Part shown: piece after piece, positions 12,346 to 23,490 of the stretch | Layout: every line of letters starts with the position of its first letter | Numbering within the stretch: the first letter of the stretch is position 1 | Source of the DNA: Cricetomys ansorgei | Taxonomy: Eukaryota > Chordata > Mammalia > Rodentia > Nesomyidae | Length of the DNA: 64,000 nucleotides | Direction: 5' to 3' | Assembly: GCA_026225945.1 (NCBI GenBank) | Contig: JAMJFZ010000705.1 | Span: 248,001-312,000 of the forward strand | Translations under genes and position numbers: made by a program | Notes under the pieces: model-generated | Told to the model about the DNA's origin: nothing | The model's database searches: none | What the model saw: the letters and a program-made list of their open reading frames with translations, nothing else

Positions 12346-13440
12346 TGCCCCCACAGCCATACCATAATGCAAAATGCATCTAGTCCTACTTCAAAAGTCC
12401 TCGCAGTCCTTCATAGTCTTGGTGTTATTTAAAAGTCCAAAGTCTCAGCCGGGCGGTGGTGGCACACACCTTTAATCCCAGCACTCAGGAGGCAGAGGCA
12501 GGTCTCGTGAGTTCGAGGCCAGCCTGGTCTACAGAGTGAGTTCCAGGACAGCCAGAGTTACAACAGAGAAACCCTGTCTCAGAAACCACAACACAACAAA
12601 ACAAACAAACAAAAAGAGTCCAAAGTCTCTTCTGAGACCCAAGGCAAACTTTTAATTGTAACCCCGTGTTAAAAAAAAAAACAAAAAAACAAGTTATATA
12701 CTTCTAACACATAATGTCACAGAATATACATTACCATTCGAAAAGGAAGGAATGGCAGCATAGTGAGGAAATTTTAAAAAAAACAAAAGCAATAATGGGG
12801 CCCATCAGGGTAAGCCCAAATCCAGGAATTCCATTTCTAGTGTCTGGGACTGTAGCTTTAGAGGGCTTAGATGGCTCCACCCTTCCAGCTTTGCTTCCTA
12901 CAACATGCATCTCTTTCCTGGGCTGGTTCTACTGCCTGCATGCAGCTCTCACTCATTGGCAGATGTTTCACAGCTCTGGCACCTCCAACATCTTGGGGTC
13001 TCCACTTCAATGAAGGTTCCACCTTTGCAGCTTCACACAGCGCCTCTCAGGGCCCTCTTCTTGCAGTGACGCTAGCATTGCCACACTCGACTGCCCTCCA
13101 TAGTCCTCTGAAACTGTAGAGCAAGACTACATGACCCCCTCACTCTTGCACTTTTCATGCCTCTAAAAAGCCAGTATGCTGTGGATGACACAGTCAAGTT
13201 TGGGTGGACCTTGGAATGAACCCTGGTCCTTTAAGTCATATTTGCAGTAACTTTTGTAATGCTGTTTTCTGGGACTTGAAAAGTCATTAGGCCTTTTCTT
13301 TTCACAAACTGGAAGCTTAGTTATGCGAAGATCTTGACCTAAGGGCACCCTTCCTATTGTTCCAAGGCTTAGTGGCACAATCTCCTTAACAGTTACAGTC
13401 TCTCCCGGCACATGCTATAACTTTAAGCTTCCTAGTGCTC
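12346..13440 (-). mobile_element. MaLR-like retroelement interior, antisense, with B1 insertion
   Basis: Sequence such as the TCCAAAGTCTC block and the TCCAACATCTTGGGGTCTCC string near 12986 resembles the non-coding internal region of mammalian MaLR retroelements read in antisense. It is continuous with the LTR-like piece at 12000-12345 and is split by a B1 at 12448-12616. Frames of 99 and 82 codons inside it are incidental; no intact gag-like frame is present. Confidence 0.5.
12448..12616 (+). mobile_element. B1 SINE with 13-bp target duplication
   Basis: Nearly consensus B1: head GCCGGGCGGTGGTGGCACAC, central GAGTTCGAGGCCAGCCTGG, CCCTGTCTCAG and an A-rich tail. A perfect 13-bp direct repeat, AGTCCAAAGTCTC, flanks it at 12434-12446 and 12617-12629. 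It is among the least decayed repeats in the window and inserted into the MaLR-like interior. Confidence 0.92.
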
Positions 13441-13504
13441 TTTTCCTGCCAAAACCATGCATTTTTAAATTTCTTTCTGTCCCACTTGCTTTTTACATTG
13501 TACA

Positions 13505-13865
13505 CGCCAAGAACTACATGTCTTAGCTAGGCTGTCTGTTACTATGATTAATAAAACACCATGATCATAAGTAACCTAGGGAGAAAAGGGTTTATTTTGC
13601 TTATAGTTTCCACATCACAGTCCACTGTCTATGGAAGTCAGGGCAGGAACTCAACGTAGAATCCTAGAGACAGAACTAAAGCAGAAGCATGAAGGAATGC
13701 TGTTTACTGGCTTGTTCTTCAAGGCTCGCTCAGTTATTTTACATAGCACCAAGGACAGGGGTGGGCAGACCCACATCAATCACCAACCAAGAAAATGCAC
13801 CACAGGCTTGCCTATAAATTAATTTGGTGGGGCATTTTCTCAATTGAGTTTCCTTCTTCCAAAAT
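13505..13865 (-). mobile_element. Rodent LTR-like repeat, antisense, type 2
   Basis: It reads AATAAAACACCATGATCATA..AAGTCAGGGCAGGAACTCAA..CACAGGCTTGCC..CATTTTCTCAATTGAG. This is a rodent interspersed sequence with further copies at 14790-15030 and 57500-58030. It is immediately followed by MaLR-like internal sequence. The family name is uncertain. Confidence 0.55.
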
Positions 13866-13929
13866 CACAGCACGATTGATCCCTTGACACACAGATAGTC
13901 ACTATTCAACTAGAACCTTTTGTTTCATT

Positions 13930-14780
13930 TATCCCCAAGATGGCATCTTAATATCAATATCACAATACAAAATATAAATAGCTTTAAAACTCCCCCAGTC
14001 TGCAAAAGCTTAAAATATCTAGATTTCATTTCAAAGTTCAAACTTTCTCTAAAATATCCAAAGTCTCTGTAAAATATTTAAAGTCTCTGTAAAAATTCAA
14101 AACCTCTTAACTACAGGCTCCTATAAAAATGAAAAAAAGAAGTCATACAATTTCTTACTCCAAGAGGGAAGAACCAGGGCACAGTGAAAATCTGAACAAA
14201 GTAAACCCAAACCCTAACACTGGCAAAGAATCCAGTGTCCAATGTGTGGGATTCACTCACAATCTTCTGGGCTCCAAACGGCTTGTGCAGCCAGGCACAC
14301 CTTGCACACACAGCTTGTCTTGCAGGATCAGACTAGTATCACTCCATAGTTGCTGTTATCCTACTATACTGGCATCTCCAAAATGCTGGAGTCTCCATTG
14401 TAACTGGGCTGTACCTTCATCAATAGCTTCTCCTAGCTTCTCTTTGGGAATTCTAAGCCTGCTACATAGTGCCAACTCGCAATTTCTCTGTAACTCCCTT
14501 GATACTGAGGTTTTCACTGATACTGAGGCTACACCTTTACCAATGTCCTGTCCTTGAATATCATAGTTTCAAGCCTCACCTCCTCTCCATAGCCCCTTAA
14601 TGCCTTCAAAACCAGGTCTCCACCATCTGCATTTCTCCCAACATTCTTCTCTTCCAAGCTCCTATAGAACAGCCCACTGAGCTCTGAGAACTCAATGGCT
14701 TTTCCAACCCAAAGGTCAAATGCCACTAAAATCCTCACCATAAGACATGGTCATATCTATCACAGCAACGTCCCATGACC
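13930..14780 (-). mobile_element. MaLR-like internal region, second copy, antisense
   Basis: Repeated short blocks of AAAGTCTCTGTAAAA, then GAGGGAAGAACCAGGGCACAG (14164), a TGGCATCTCCAAAATGCTGG string (14370) and CTGGGCTGTACCTTCA, as expected of an antisense MaLR-type interior. The 142-codon plus-strand frame at 14129-14557 lies entirely in it and is not a gene. Confidence 0.5.
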
Positions 14781-14789
14781 TGGTGTTAA

Positions 14790-15030
14790 TTTCTGTCTTA
14801 CCAATTTGTCCTTCATGGCTTGCTCAGCCTGATTATAGCACCCAGGACCACCAACCTAGGGGTGACATCATCCACAGTGAGCTAGGCCCTCCCACATCAA
14901 ACATTAACCCAGAAAACACACCACAGGCTTGCCCACAAGCCAGTGTGGTGGAGGCATTTTCTCAGTTGATGTTCCCTTTTCCAAAATGACTCTAACTTGT
15001 GTTAAGTTGACATAAAAATAGCCAGCACCC
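14790..15030 (-). mobile_element. Type 2 LTR-like fragment, antisense
   Basis: Right half of the type 2 repeat: CATGGCTTGCTCAGCCTGAT, CACAGGCTTGCCCACAAG, GCATTTTCTCAGTTGATG and the end GTTAAGTTGACATAAAAATA. It interrupts the MaLR-like interior. Confidence 0.55.
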
Positions 15031-15039
15031 CTTACCACA

Positions 15040-15445
15040 GATATTCAAGACATTATGCAGTCTTGAGACTTCTTTTGCCAATATTTTCAATTTGACTTCA
15101 GGAAAATTCCTGGAACACGGACAGAAAACAGCCAGTTTCTTTTCCAAGATATTAAACATATGGCCTCAGCCCTGTTTGTGTTAAAGTTCTTGATTCCCTC
15201 TGAAACCTCTTGAGCCAGGCCTCTACAGTCCAGTTTATTCTCAGCCTGACTGTTTTCAAGGTCTCTACTAGGAAAACCTGCTAAGCTCTACTTACAGCAT
15301 TTAACCAACTTTTTAGTCCAAATTTCCAACAAATTTCCTCAACAAAACAAAACAAAAAACAAAACAGAACACCCCCCCCCAAAACAACATTGCCAGGTTC
15401 TTCACAGTAACAACCCACTTCTGGTACCACAATCTGTTTAAACAG
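15040..15445 (-). mobile_element. MaLR-like interior, terminal part, antisense
   Basis: It continues the retroelement interior and ends near CACTTCTGGTACCACAATC at 15416, which I associate with the junction of such interiors with their LTR. A short A/C simple stretch lies at 15340-15385. Confidence 0.4.
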
Positions 15446-15464
15446 ATTTCTCTAACCTTTAGCT

Positions 15465-15880
15465 ACTAAAGGAACAGAGCTGATGGCTGTCTCACACTGT
15501 AGAGGCCAAGAATCTGGTAGTTGTCCATGAGGCTGTCTGTCTCAGCAGTCCCAATCTGGCACTGCAGTCCTGAAGGCTTCCTGGAGAGATGCAGATCTTC
15601 AGTCTATGTTGGAAGTCCTAAGAAGTTGGGTGTAATATCAGTGAAGGATTGCTGCAGCAACAGAATTGATAAACTGACTGCGAGAGGGTAAGCAGGCCCA
15701 AAGCCATTTCCTTCTTTTGTGTCTTTTTATCTGGGCTGCCTCCAGAAGGTGCCACTCACATTTAGAGTGTGTTTTCCTGCTTCAAATAATCTGACCAAGA
15801 AAACTCCTCACAGGAGTCCCAGCAGCTTGTGTTTTAGTTGGTTCCAGAAGCAGTCAAGTTGACAATCAAGATTAGCCACC
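15465..15880 (-). mobile_element. LTR-like rodent repeat fragment
   Basis: It contains GAAGGCTTCCTGGAGAGATG, TTATCTGGGCTGCCTCCAGA and a right end CAGTCAAGTTGACAATCAAG, a sequence type seen repeatedly in rodents. The family is not named. The 227-codon frame at 15838-16521 begins in its right end. Confidence 0.45.
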
Positions 15881-16324
15881 ACAGTCCCCACGACTATGCC
15901 ATGTGGCTGCCTACTGCCATGTGGTGGACCTTCATGCTCATAACTCAAATGGTATGGCTTTTTCCCTGCCCCTTTACAGGCTCCTCTAGGCAGATGCTAA
16001 GATTTACAGCTTGCCTGTTCTGGTGTGTTTTTCTTTTAAACTCTAATAAAATTGTCCTTGAGCTTCATAAAAATAATCCCTCCACAGATTGTATGATACA
16101 GTACAAAGTTGTTAGAAAGACAGTGCTAATCCTTCACTCTGCCTTTTTAACCTTTTTCCACCCAGTATTTCCCTTTGAATCCTCCATGCACAAAATACAC
16201 AGTGCCAGTCACAGTGCCTCATACAAAGACTCTGTATCTTCACTCTGCTCTTTTCTCCCTCTGGGAACATCCTTTCCCTCATTTCTTATGTCAAAATCTT
16301 ATATATCTCTTCTTTCTTTTCTTT
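15881..16324. other. Intergenic sequence, no gene seen
   Basis: Lies within the longest open frame of the window (15838-16521, 227 codons). The frame starts in a repeat, ends in an antisense B1-like element and beyond, and its product shows no recognisable domain. It is treated as chance. Confidence 0.5.
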
Positions 16325-16438
16325 TTGGTTTTATTTGGGCAATGTCTTGCTCTGTTGCCCAGGATAGCTACAGACTTGTGATTTTCTGCCTACCCTGCAG
16401 AGTGCTGGGACTACAGATATGCCCCACCATGCCAAGCT
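16325..16438 (-). mobile_element. B1/Alu-like SINE, old
   Basis: Reverse-oriented 7SL-type sequence: TCTTGCTCTGTTGCCCAGGA, then GTGCTGGGACTACAGATATG and CACCATGCC. Diverged and without a clear tail. Confidence 0.65.
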
Positions 16439-16984
16439 CAAATCTTATCTTTAAAGTCTACTTCAATATTCTCCACAGAGCACGTCTTGATCTTCTACTT
16501 TGGAATCGTGTTCTTCCTTGACTAGATACTTCCACATAACTCTATTTCTAATATCATATTGGCTTTAATCTAATAAAATGTGAGCCCAGTCTCTTCTGCT
16601 ATCAGAATATAAATTCACCAAGGCAAAGATCTTGGTCTAAACCACAATCATTTATTGGCTAGAAAGACAGATGAGTGAAAGTATAAAAGAATTCATGAAT
16701 GAATAACCATTGGTGGCTTCTTAATTAATAATAGGGAAGTGGTTGTATGTATGCGGATGCTACACGACCATTGCTACAGATCGTGTATCTGCATCACCAT
16801 TTTCCATGGAGTTGTGGGACGTTATCAAGTCAAAAAGTGCTTCACTTTTACCTTCTTCCATCTCTTATTTTAACAAGAGGCCCTCCTGTAGGTATGAGTG
16901 GCCTCACAAAAGGTGAGACTCACCAAGGACTATGAATTGGTGTGTAGGGGTGTGGTTAGAAGACTAGGGAAAACCAGTTGGTTT

Positions 16985-17100
16985 TGTTGTTGTTTTAGAG
17001 ACAAGGTCTCATTATGTACCCCAGGTTGGCCCTAACTAAAGGTCTTCCTTCCTTGGCCTCCTAATTGTTGAGATTATAAGCATGTGCCACTTCACCTGGC
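16985..17100 (-). mobile_element. B1 SINE
   Basis: Reverse B1: GAGACAAGGTCTCATTATGT, CAGGTTGGCCCTAACT, GAGATTATAAGCATGTGCCA, CACCTGGCT. It is followed by a pyrimidine-rich TTTCC/CCTCC tract to about 17155. Confidence 0.75.
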
Positions 17101-17212
17101 TTTTCCTTTCCTCTCCTCCCCTCCCCTCCTTCCCTTCCCTTTCCTTTCTTTTCTTACAAAAGGAAACTGATACTTTTGAATAAAAGAAAATAGACAGAAG
17201 GTGAAATTATTG

Positions 17213-17292
17213 CCTTTTTTGAAGTACTAGGAATTTAACCTAGGGACTTGTACACTAGGTAAGTGTTGTATCACTGAGTTAAATTCTCAGTT
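17213..17292 (-). mobile_element. ID-type SINE
   Basis: Reverse ID-like sequence: GTACTAGGAATTTAACCTAG, GGACTTGTACACTAGGTAAG, then CACTGAGTTAAATTCTCA, the complement of a tRNA-like ID core. Confidence 0.6.
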
Positions 17293-18060
17293 GGAGATGG
17301 CTGGATTTAGAGATGGAATTTTAGAATAAAATGCTTTAAAATACTGCTAGGCTCTTAGCTAAGGACAGAGCTCTCTGTGATAACTGGGGAAATATGGTTT
17401 CAAAAGCTTTGATTATGTGATAAAGAAAACTTTAAATTGAAAGCAGAGGGGAAAAGAGAAAAGTACTCTGATAATATTAACATCAATTCCTGTAGATGAT
17501 CTTAGATATGACAGCAAGAACAGCTCTCAAGGAGCCACTCATGAAGCCAAAGAAGGATGTATCTAGAAAACATCACACAAATAGATCTCACAACTTCAGA
17601 TGCTTCTGTTCCAATATACAGTACACGCATTAAATTGCACCATATGAAATCACCACTATTCAACTATTTTTGAATGGCAGCTTCATATGGTTCTACCTAA
17701 CAGTAGAAAGTAAATTGAAAATGTTAACTCAAGAGAAAACATATCAGAGTAGGTGCCATTAAGTTTTGGAGGGATGCAACTTATAACAGGAATCTGGGGC
17801 ATTAGAAGAAATCTTAAGCAGATGTCCTTTAGAATGGGAGGTGATATTGTGTTATAGAAATAAAAGGCGACAAAGGCAAAGGCAGGGTCCTCTACAGAGC
17901 TGTGACAATTACAAGGAGAAAGGAAGAGACCTTACAGAATAAAATACATTACATTCCACCACCCAGGAAAAGGAAGAAATGGATGTCATGTGTTGCCGAT
18001 GTATGCAGAACCCAAAAGTTTTAACATGGCTAAATTCAGTAGAACTAAGAGGCTTGAGCT
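17293..18060. other. Intergenic sequence, no gene seen
   Basis: AT-rich sequence with no recognisable repeat family or coding frame. Confidence 0.5.
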
Positions 18061-18067
18061 AGAGTTG

Positions 18068-18186
18068 CTGTGTCAGACATGGTGACATACATCACAATCC
18101 TAGTACTTGGGTGGTGGAGGCAGGAAACTCAAGGTCATCCTCAGCTAATTATGAGTTGGAGGCAAGCTTGTCTCAAAAACAAAAGT
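18068..18186 (+). mobile_element. B1-like SINE, old
   Basis: Diverged B1: GACATGGTGACATACATCAC, ATCCTAGTACTTGGG, GGAGGCAGGAAACTCAAGG, CTTGTCTCAAAAAC. Confidence 0.6.
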
Positions 18187-18519
18187 TACTGTAAGATTCT
18201 TTTGCAGAACATTTAAAGATTCTTTACTTTTCTTCCTGACAGTATTTTCCATCAGAAAGAATAAAATAAAAAAGATTCTTTGTTAGTCATTACTTCATTA
18301 TATACCCATAATAAATTGACCCATAATGATTTGTGAAGTAGAAATCTTAAGGCTAGACAGTACTGAAGTGTTTTGTCTTAAAATTTAAGAAGGCAGATTT
18401 TAAAGATTTCAGAGGAAATACAGGTGACATGAAGGCAGGAGAGTATGGGTCCTATATAACCTGGGGTCTCGTATATGCTAGGCAAGGGCTGGACCACAGA
18501 GGTATCTCCTAGCCCTTTT

Positions 18520-18640
18520 TGCTTTTTATTTTGAGACAGGTTCTCACTAAGTTGCCTAAGCTAGCCTTGAGCCCATGGTTTTTCTTTCCTCAGCCACCAG
18601 AGTAGTAAGGATAACAATTATACCACCAAGGTCAGCTTTG
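18520..18640 (-). mobile_element. B1-like SINE, old
   Basis: Reverse B1-like: TTTGAGACAGGTTCTCACTA, CTAGCCTTGAGCCCATGG, CACCAGAGTAGTAAGGATAA. Confidence 0.55.
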
Positions 18641-18675
18641 ACCATTTAAATCACATCTGTGCCATTGACCAACTG

Positions 18676-19022
18676 TTGTGTTGTGGTTGAATGTGAAATG
18701 TCCTCTGCAGACTCATCTATTTGAATTCTTGGTCCGTAGCCAGTGATGCTATTTGGAAAGGTTTTGGAATCTTGGAAGGTTCTTTCCTCGAGGAAGTGAG
18801 TGCTTTATAGCCTGACCCCCTTCTTGTTCACTCCTCTGTTTCCTAAGAGTGGGCAAAGTGACTCTCCAGCCTCTTGCTCCTGCCACCATGCCTTCTCTGC
18901 CTGCTACCATGTCATCCTTGCCACAATGAACTGTATCCATGTGGACCTGTAAGCCAAAATAAATCCTTTCTGCCTTAAGTTGCTTTTGTCAGTATAGTTT
19001 ATTACAGCAACAGAAGTATAAG
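18676..19022 (+). mobile_element. MaLR-like LTR copy
   Basis: Landmarks are TGTTGTGGTTGAATGTGAAA, GAGGAAGTGAGTGCTTTATA, CTGTAAGCCAAAATAAATCC and the end TTACAGCAACAGAAGTATAA. It is the same family as 31541-31858 and 42405-42790, and the reverse of 12000-12345 and 48430-48790. The internal AATAAA (18957-18962) is where an LTR poly(A) signal would lie. Confidence 0.6.
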
Positions 19023-19042
19023 TTTCATGTTCCAGAGAATGA

Positions 19043-19045
<3 letters not shown>

Positions 19046-19095
<50 letters not shown>
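19046..19095. repeat. (GA)n microsatellite
   Basis: Fifty bases of uninterrupted GA dinucleotides. The minus-strand frame reading a Ser-Leu run across it is an artefact of the repeat. Confidence 0.97.
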
Positions 19096-19097
<2 letters not shown>

Positions 19098-19448
19098 ACA
19101 GAGAGAAGTTTGGAATCACCTATATGACAGAGTTGTTTTGACCATTAAATGAGAGCACATGTGTTAGATTTCTTTTTTATAATACCTTTATTAATAAATT
19201 TAGTTTTGTACAATATATTTCAATAACAGCTTATTCCTATTCCTCCCTGATCCATTCTCTTGCCCCCATGCCTCTCCACTCAAAAAAGAAGGAAAAGAAA
19301 ATCAAGTTCAGCTAGTGTGGCAGGAGCATGCATCACGGGCATCACCACAGTTTCTGAAGCAGCAGGCTGCTCTGATGATGGATATTCCCCTGGCTCATAA
19401 CAGCCCGAGACCAAGCTCAACAAAATTTAACCTAAGTTGAGCCTAACT

Positions 19449-20848
19449 GCCCAAGTCTGCAGGCACCCAGGCCTCCAGCAGGCACCTGGATATGGAGAAG
19501 ATACTCTGATATCATGCAAGTATCAGGGCACCCCACAGGCCCCCAGACATCCTGCAGATACCTAGACAGCCTGAAGACACCAGGGCCTCCCATAAGCATC
19601 CAACAGCCTTCAGGCACCAGGATATCCCTCCAGGCTCCAGGGCATGCCTGGACATCACACAGGGTCCCGCAAGCACTAGGGCATCCCACCAGTGCCCAGA
19701 CATCCTGCAGGCACCCAGATATCCTGTATAAACCCAGTCATCCCAAAGGCACCAGGACCTCCTGCCAGTACCCAGAAATCCTGCAGGTACCCAGATATCT
19801 TGCAGGCACATGGACCTCCTGTGGTCACCAGGACATCCCACAGGTGACCAAACATCCTGCAGATACCCAGATATCCCACAGGCACCAGAATTTCTTGCAG
19901 ACACCCAGACATCCCACAGGCACTAGGACAACCTGCAGGCACTGGAGCATCCCACAGATGTCTGGGTATCCCAATGGCACCAGGACTTCCCACAGGCACC
20001 TGGGCCCTCTCGCAGGCACCTGGACATTCTACAGGCACTCCAATATCCCACAGACACCCAGACATCCTGCAGGTACCCTGTAATCTGGCAGTCACCAGGG
20101 CCTCCCGCAGGCACCAGGACATCCTGCAGGCACCCAGAGGCTCCAGTATGTCTTGCAGATGCCAGGGCATCCAGCAGGCACCAGGACATTCTACCATGCA
20201 TCAGGGCATCCTGTAGGCACCCAGATATTTCACAGATATCTGGACACCCTGCAAGCATCAGGGCAGCCTGCAGGTCCCTAGGAAGCCCGCAGGCACCCCA
20301 ACATCTTGCAGGTACTGGGGCCTCCCCCAGGCACCAGGGTATCTCACTTATGCCTAGACACCACAGGCACTTGGCCATCCTACAGATGTCTGGACATAAT
20401 GCAGGCACCCAGTCCCCCTGCAGGCCCCAGATATAGTGTAGGCACCCAGCCACCCCTCAGGTACCCAGACCTCATGCACCAGGGCATCTTGCAGGTCCCT
20501 AGACATCTTGTGGGCACCCAGACATTCTGCAGAGAGCAGGGTCTTCCCACTAGCACCAGGGTGTCTCACAGGGACCCAGACGTCCAATAGTTACCAGGGC
20601 CTCCCAAATGTGCCAGGACATTGCACAGGCACCAGGGACTCACACAGGCACCTAGATATCACACAGACTCCCAGATGTCTTGCATGCATCTGGCCCTTCC
20701 ACAAGGACCCGGCTATCTCACAGGGATCTGGTCCTCCCAGAGGTACCTAGGTATCTCACAGGCACCTGGAAGACACATAGGCGCCTGGACTTCATGCATG
20801 CCTCTGATCTCCAGACGGGCACCTGAACTTCACACAGGCACCGGTCTG
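19449..20848. repeat. 19-bp degenerate minisatellite, about 70 copies
   Basis: A 1.4-kb array of units close to ACATCCTGCAGGCACCCAG or ACATCCCACAGGCACCAGG. Consecutive units at 19690-19960 are nearly all exactly 19 bases, with occasional 18- or 20-base units. The units are diverged, so the array is old or mutates by point change. Because 19 is not a multiple of 3 and the unit lacks stops on either strand in most frames, long overlapping frames exist on both strands (up to 189 codons +, 176 codons -). None has a recognisable product. Confidence 0.93.
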
Positions 20849-20999
20849 CCATAATGAGTGCCCCATGGAGCCAGACTCGAGTACCTGGAGAACTCCTATG
20901 GTGTCAGCAATGCAGGTAGACCTCTAATTGTCCTGGTCCATGTGAGCATTTTGAGGTTTCTAAGATCCCTCTCTAAGGGAGGAGCCTCAGTCCATAGTA

Positions 21000-21655
21000 C
21001 GGAATATTCTTCAGCAGGGACATTGTGCTGTTGCTCAGTATCAGGGGGATTCCAAGGTTTGGCAGAGCATTCAGGTCAGGACTTGCTTAAGCTCTAATTG
21101 TTATACACCCTCCTTATTACCCTTATCACTATCCATCTTGCTGCCTTAGCTTTTGTGCTTGCAGCTCTTGGGTAGTGCCACAGTCCATGTTTTCCCCCAC
21201 TCTATCAGGGAGAGTACTACCTGTAGCAGCCACAGCCACTGGAGTGGCAGATTTGGCTTGGTGGGTGGTGAAAAGGCTGGGAAGGTCTGCTGGTAAGTAG
21301 AAGACAAGTCTCTTGCATCAGTTCAGGAGATGAGGCACTCTTCAGCTGGGCTATCCTGTCATTGCTCAGGAACAGGGTGATCCTGTGGTTTGGTAGCTAG
21401 TTTGGAGGTAGGGCCTAGTCCAGCTCCAGACTGCTGTATTCCACCTTGTCCTCGCTGCCTGACCTTTGTGCCTGCAGCCCGTGGTGGTACCACGTGCATG
21501 CTCTCCCCCACCCATTAGGGAGCTGTGGCCATGGGCATCACAGAACTGGCCTGACAAGCAGCGGAGAGGTCAGAAGGGTCTAATGGCAGTCTGAGGACCT
21601 ATCTTTTGTCTGCCTTGGGTGTGCACCCATACCTGTCTCCACCTCCAGCCCTGTA
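21000..21655. repeat. Tandem pair of about 320-bp units
   Basis: Unit 1 (from about 21008) and unit 2 (from about 21339) share ordered landmarks: CTTCAGC[A/T]GGG, TTGCTCAG, a GGTTTGG string, [T/C]GCTGCC, TTTGTGC[T/C]TGCAGC and CTCCCCCAC. The offset is 331 bp at the start and 313 bp in the middle. The units are clearly homologous but diverged. Confidence 0.7.
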
Positions 21656-21829
21656 TCTCTTAGCAGTTTTTGCCACTATTCCCTTTTTACCTGGTCCCTG
21701 AGTTTGCCTCTATTTACAGTCAGTGTACATGCTCCAGCCTGGTGAGTAGAAATAGTACAGCCAGTTTGTGGCCTCAGGCTCCTGGCATCACAAGCACCCT
21801 TCCCTCTCAGGGATGCCTAGCTCTTGTAA

Positions 21830-22545
21830 TGTAGATGTAGATTCAGGGCAAAAGGCAGTTTATTCTCTGGCTAATGCAATCCTCAGTCCTTAGAGGGTTT
21901 CAGCCTGTGTACAATCTAATCTTCTGCCTAAACTGGAAGGCTTTAGCCTCCAAGACTTACTGCTGACTGGATATACTCTGACTAGCTCCTTCTGAACTCA
22001 GCTGTAGTGAACTCAAATGGCTCTTCTGGTTGGCTGATTCAATTCACTTGCTGTTCTGGCTCAAATCAAGCTGCTGGTTCAAAGTGACCTTTTGAACTGG
22101 CTGACTGTTTCTGAGTGAATTCTTCTGATTCTGACTCCCTTAACTTCTCTGACTGCTCTGCTTGGCTTCAAACTGACTCATTCCTCTGCTGAACTGCTTC
22201 TGTGTCTCTGCCTCAGATTGCCTCTGTGTCTCTCTGAACTTCCTGTGAACTGAGAGTCTCCTTTTATATCCTGAGAGTTGGGTATATCCTCACTGTGATT
22301 CAATCTCAGACCTCACTCTGCTGGCTCTTCACTCTGATTCAATCTCAGATTTGGGCTTAAAGGCATGTGCTCATTCTGTAACCATGGTCTGAGAGCCTAA
22401 CCTACTTCTTAACTGATTGCTTCCTTTTAGAATCCTAGTGTTGGGAGTAAAGGTGTGCGCTATGTTGCCCTAACTACAGAAATCCATTTCATCTAGCATT
22501 AGCACAAACAGAGGATAGGATTAGTCTTACTAACATTCTTTCTGC
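21830..22545. mobile_element. LTR-like rodent repeat
   Basis: A CT-rich, directional sequence with many GACTG/GAACT/TTCTG strings, then AGATTTGGGCTTAAAGGCATG and AGTGTTGGGAGTAAAGGTGTG. It resembles the reverse complement of a rodent retroviral LTR. No coding potential. The family is not named. Confidence 0.4.
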
Positions 22546-22779
22546 CTTCCATCCGGATCCCACAGGCCTCTGAGTGTGATCCCTTCACACAGGCTCTTGG
22601 ATTTGATCCCTTCCTAGCTATCACACAGGCCTTTCAATGTGATCCTTTCCCAGAGCAGCCATGTTGCTGAATCAAATGATTAAATATTCCTCTACAGTGA
22701 CTGTGTCTTCAGTTCTGTGTCCTCTGTGCAGGTTGAGCCTGTGGATTCACTCCACTATCCTTCCTCTCCACTCACAGCC

Positions 22780-23490
22780 AGCTGACCTTCCAGGTATGTT
22801 ACTAACCCTGTGTCTTTCCAACCATTTTTAATTCACAAAGTCCCTTCCACCTGACTAGGCACCAGCATAATTTTCCCAGTCCACAAACATGTGAAGAGCC
22901 AGGGGCAACCTGAGCAGAAGTGATAGGCAATGGCTAGGACCCTGTCAGATTTTGCTTACTGTCCTGTGGCCATCTTGAGTTCTGTCTGTGGCTCCAATCT
23001 TCCATCCCTGACTCCCCCCACAGCCTGCCTCCTCCATGTCTCAGGCAGTGCCCATAGGCTGAATGGGGGCCCTGGCCTGTCAGATAGCTATGGTGCCTGG
23101 TGGGCACACTCCTGAGTCTCTCTGTTGTATTTTCTACCCAGCTTCTACATTCTTGTCTCTGTTCCCAGCTCATTCCTCCATCCTGCAGTTAGAACTCATG
23201 GGCTCCACCACACTCTGCTCCTGGCTCATTTTTTCCATGATGTGGGTCAAAAAATGCCTTCCACTCCACCATGTTTCCTCTTGCAATGCACAGTCTAAGG
23301 TTCCTCTTGTCACCACCTCTGTGTCTTTCTAAACATTCCAGATTCTCATAGTTCTCTTTGCTGGACCTGGCACCAGCATAGCATCATCTGTTCCACAAAC
23401 ACATGAGGGCCACCCTGAATAGGGGGGTGGCAGGGCAGCTTCTAGAGCCCTGATGGACTCTGCTTGCTGTCCCACCATCTTGAATCTTCT
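22780..23490. repeat. Tandem duplication, offset about 510 bp
   Basis: The segment around 22805-22985 recurs at 23315-23490. Shared landmarks are CTGTGTCTTTC, GGCACCAGCATA, CCACAAACA..GTGA/ATGAGG, a [G/C]CCTG[T/A]..GA..TTGCTT[A/G]CTGTCC string and CCATCTTGA. It looks like two diverged units of a larger repeat. Confidence 0.6.

Noticed and set aside
15838..16521. 227-codon plus-strand open frame, the longest in the window
   Set aside because: It starts in the right end of an LTR-like repeat, passes through a reverse B1-like SINE, has no recognisable domain, signal or splice context, and is hydrophobic from T-rich DNA.
19514..20453. Overlapping frames of 130-189 codons on both strands
   Set aside because: They are by-products of the 19-bp minisatellite, whose unit lacks stops in several registers; opposite-strand frames of similar quality argue against coding.
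19449..20848. Possible CRISPR-like array
   Set aside because: Units are contiguous and diverged, with no unique spacers and no cas genes; the DNA is mammalian.
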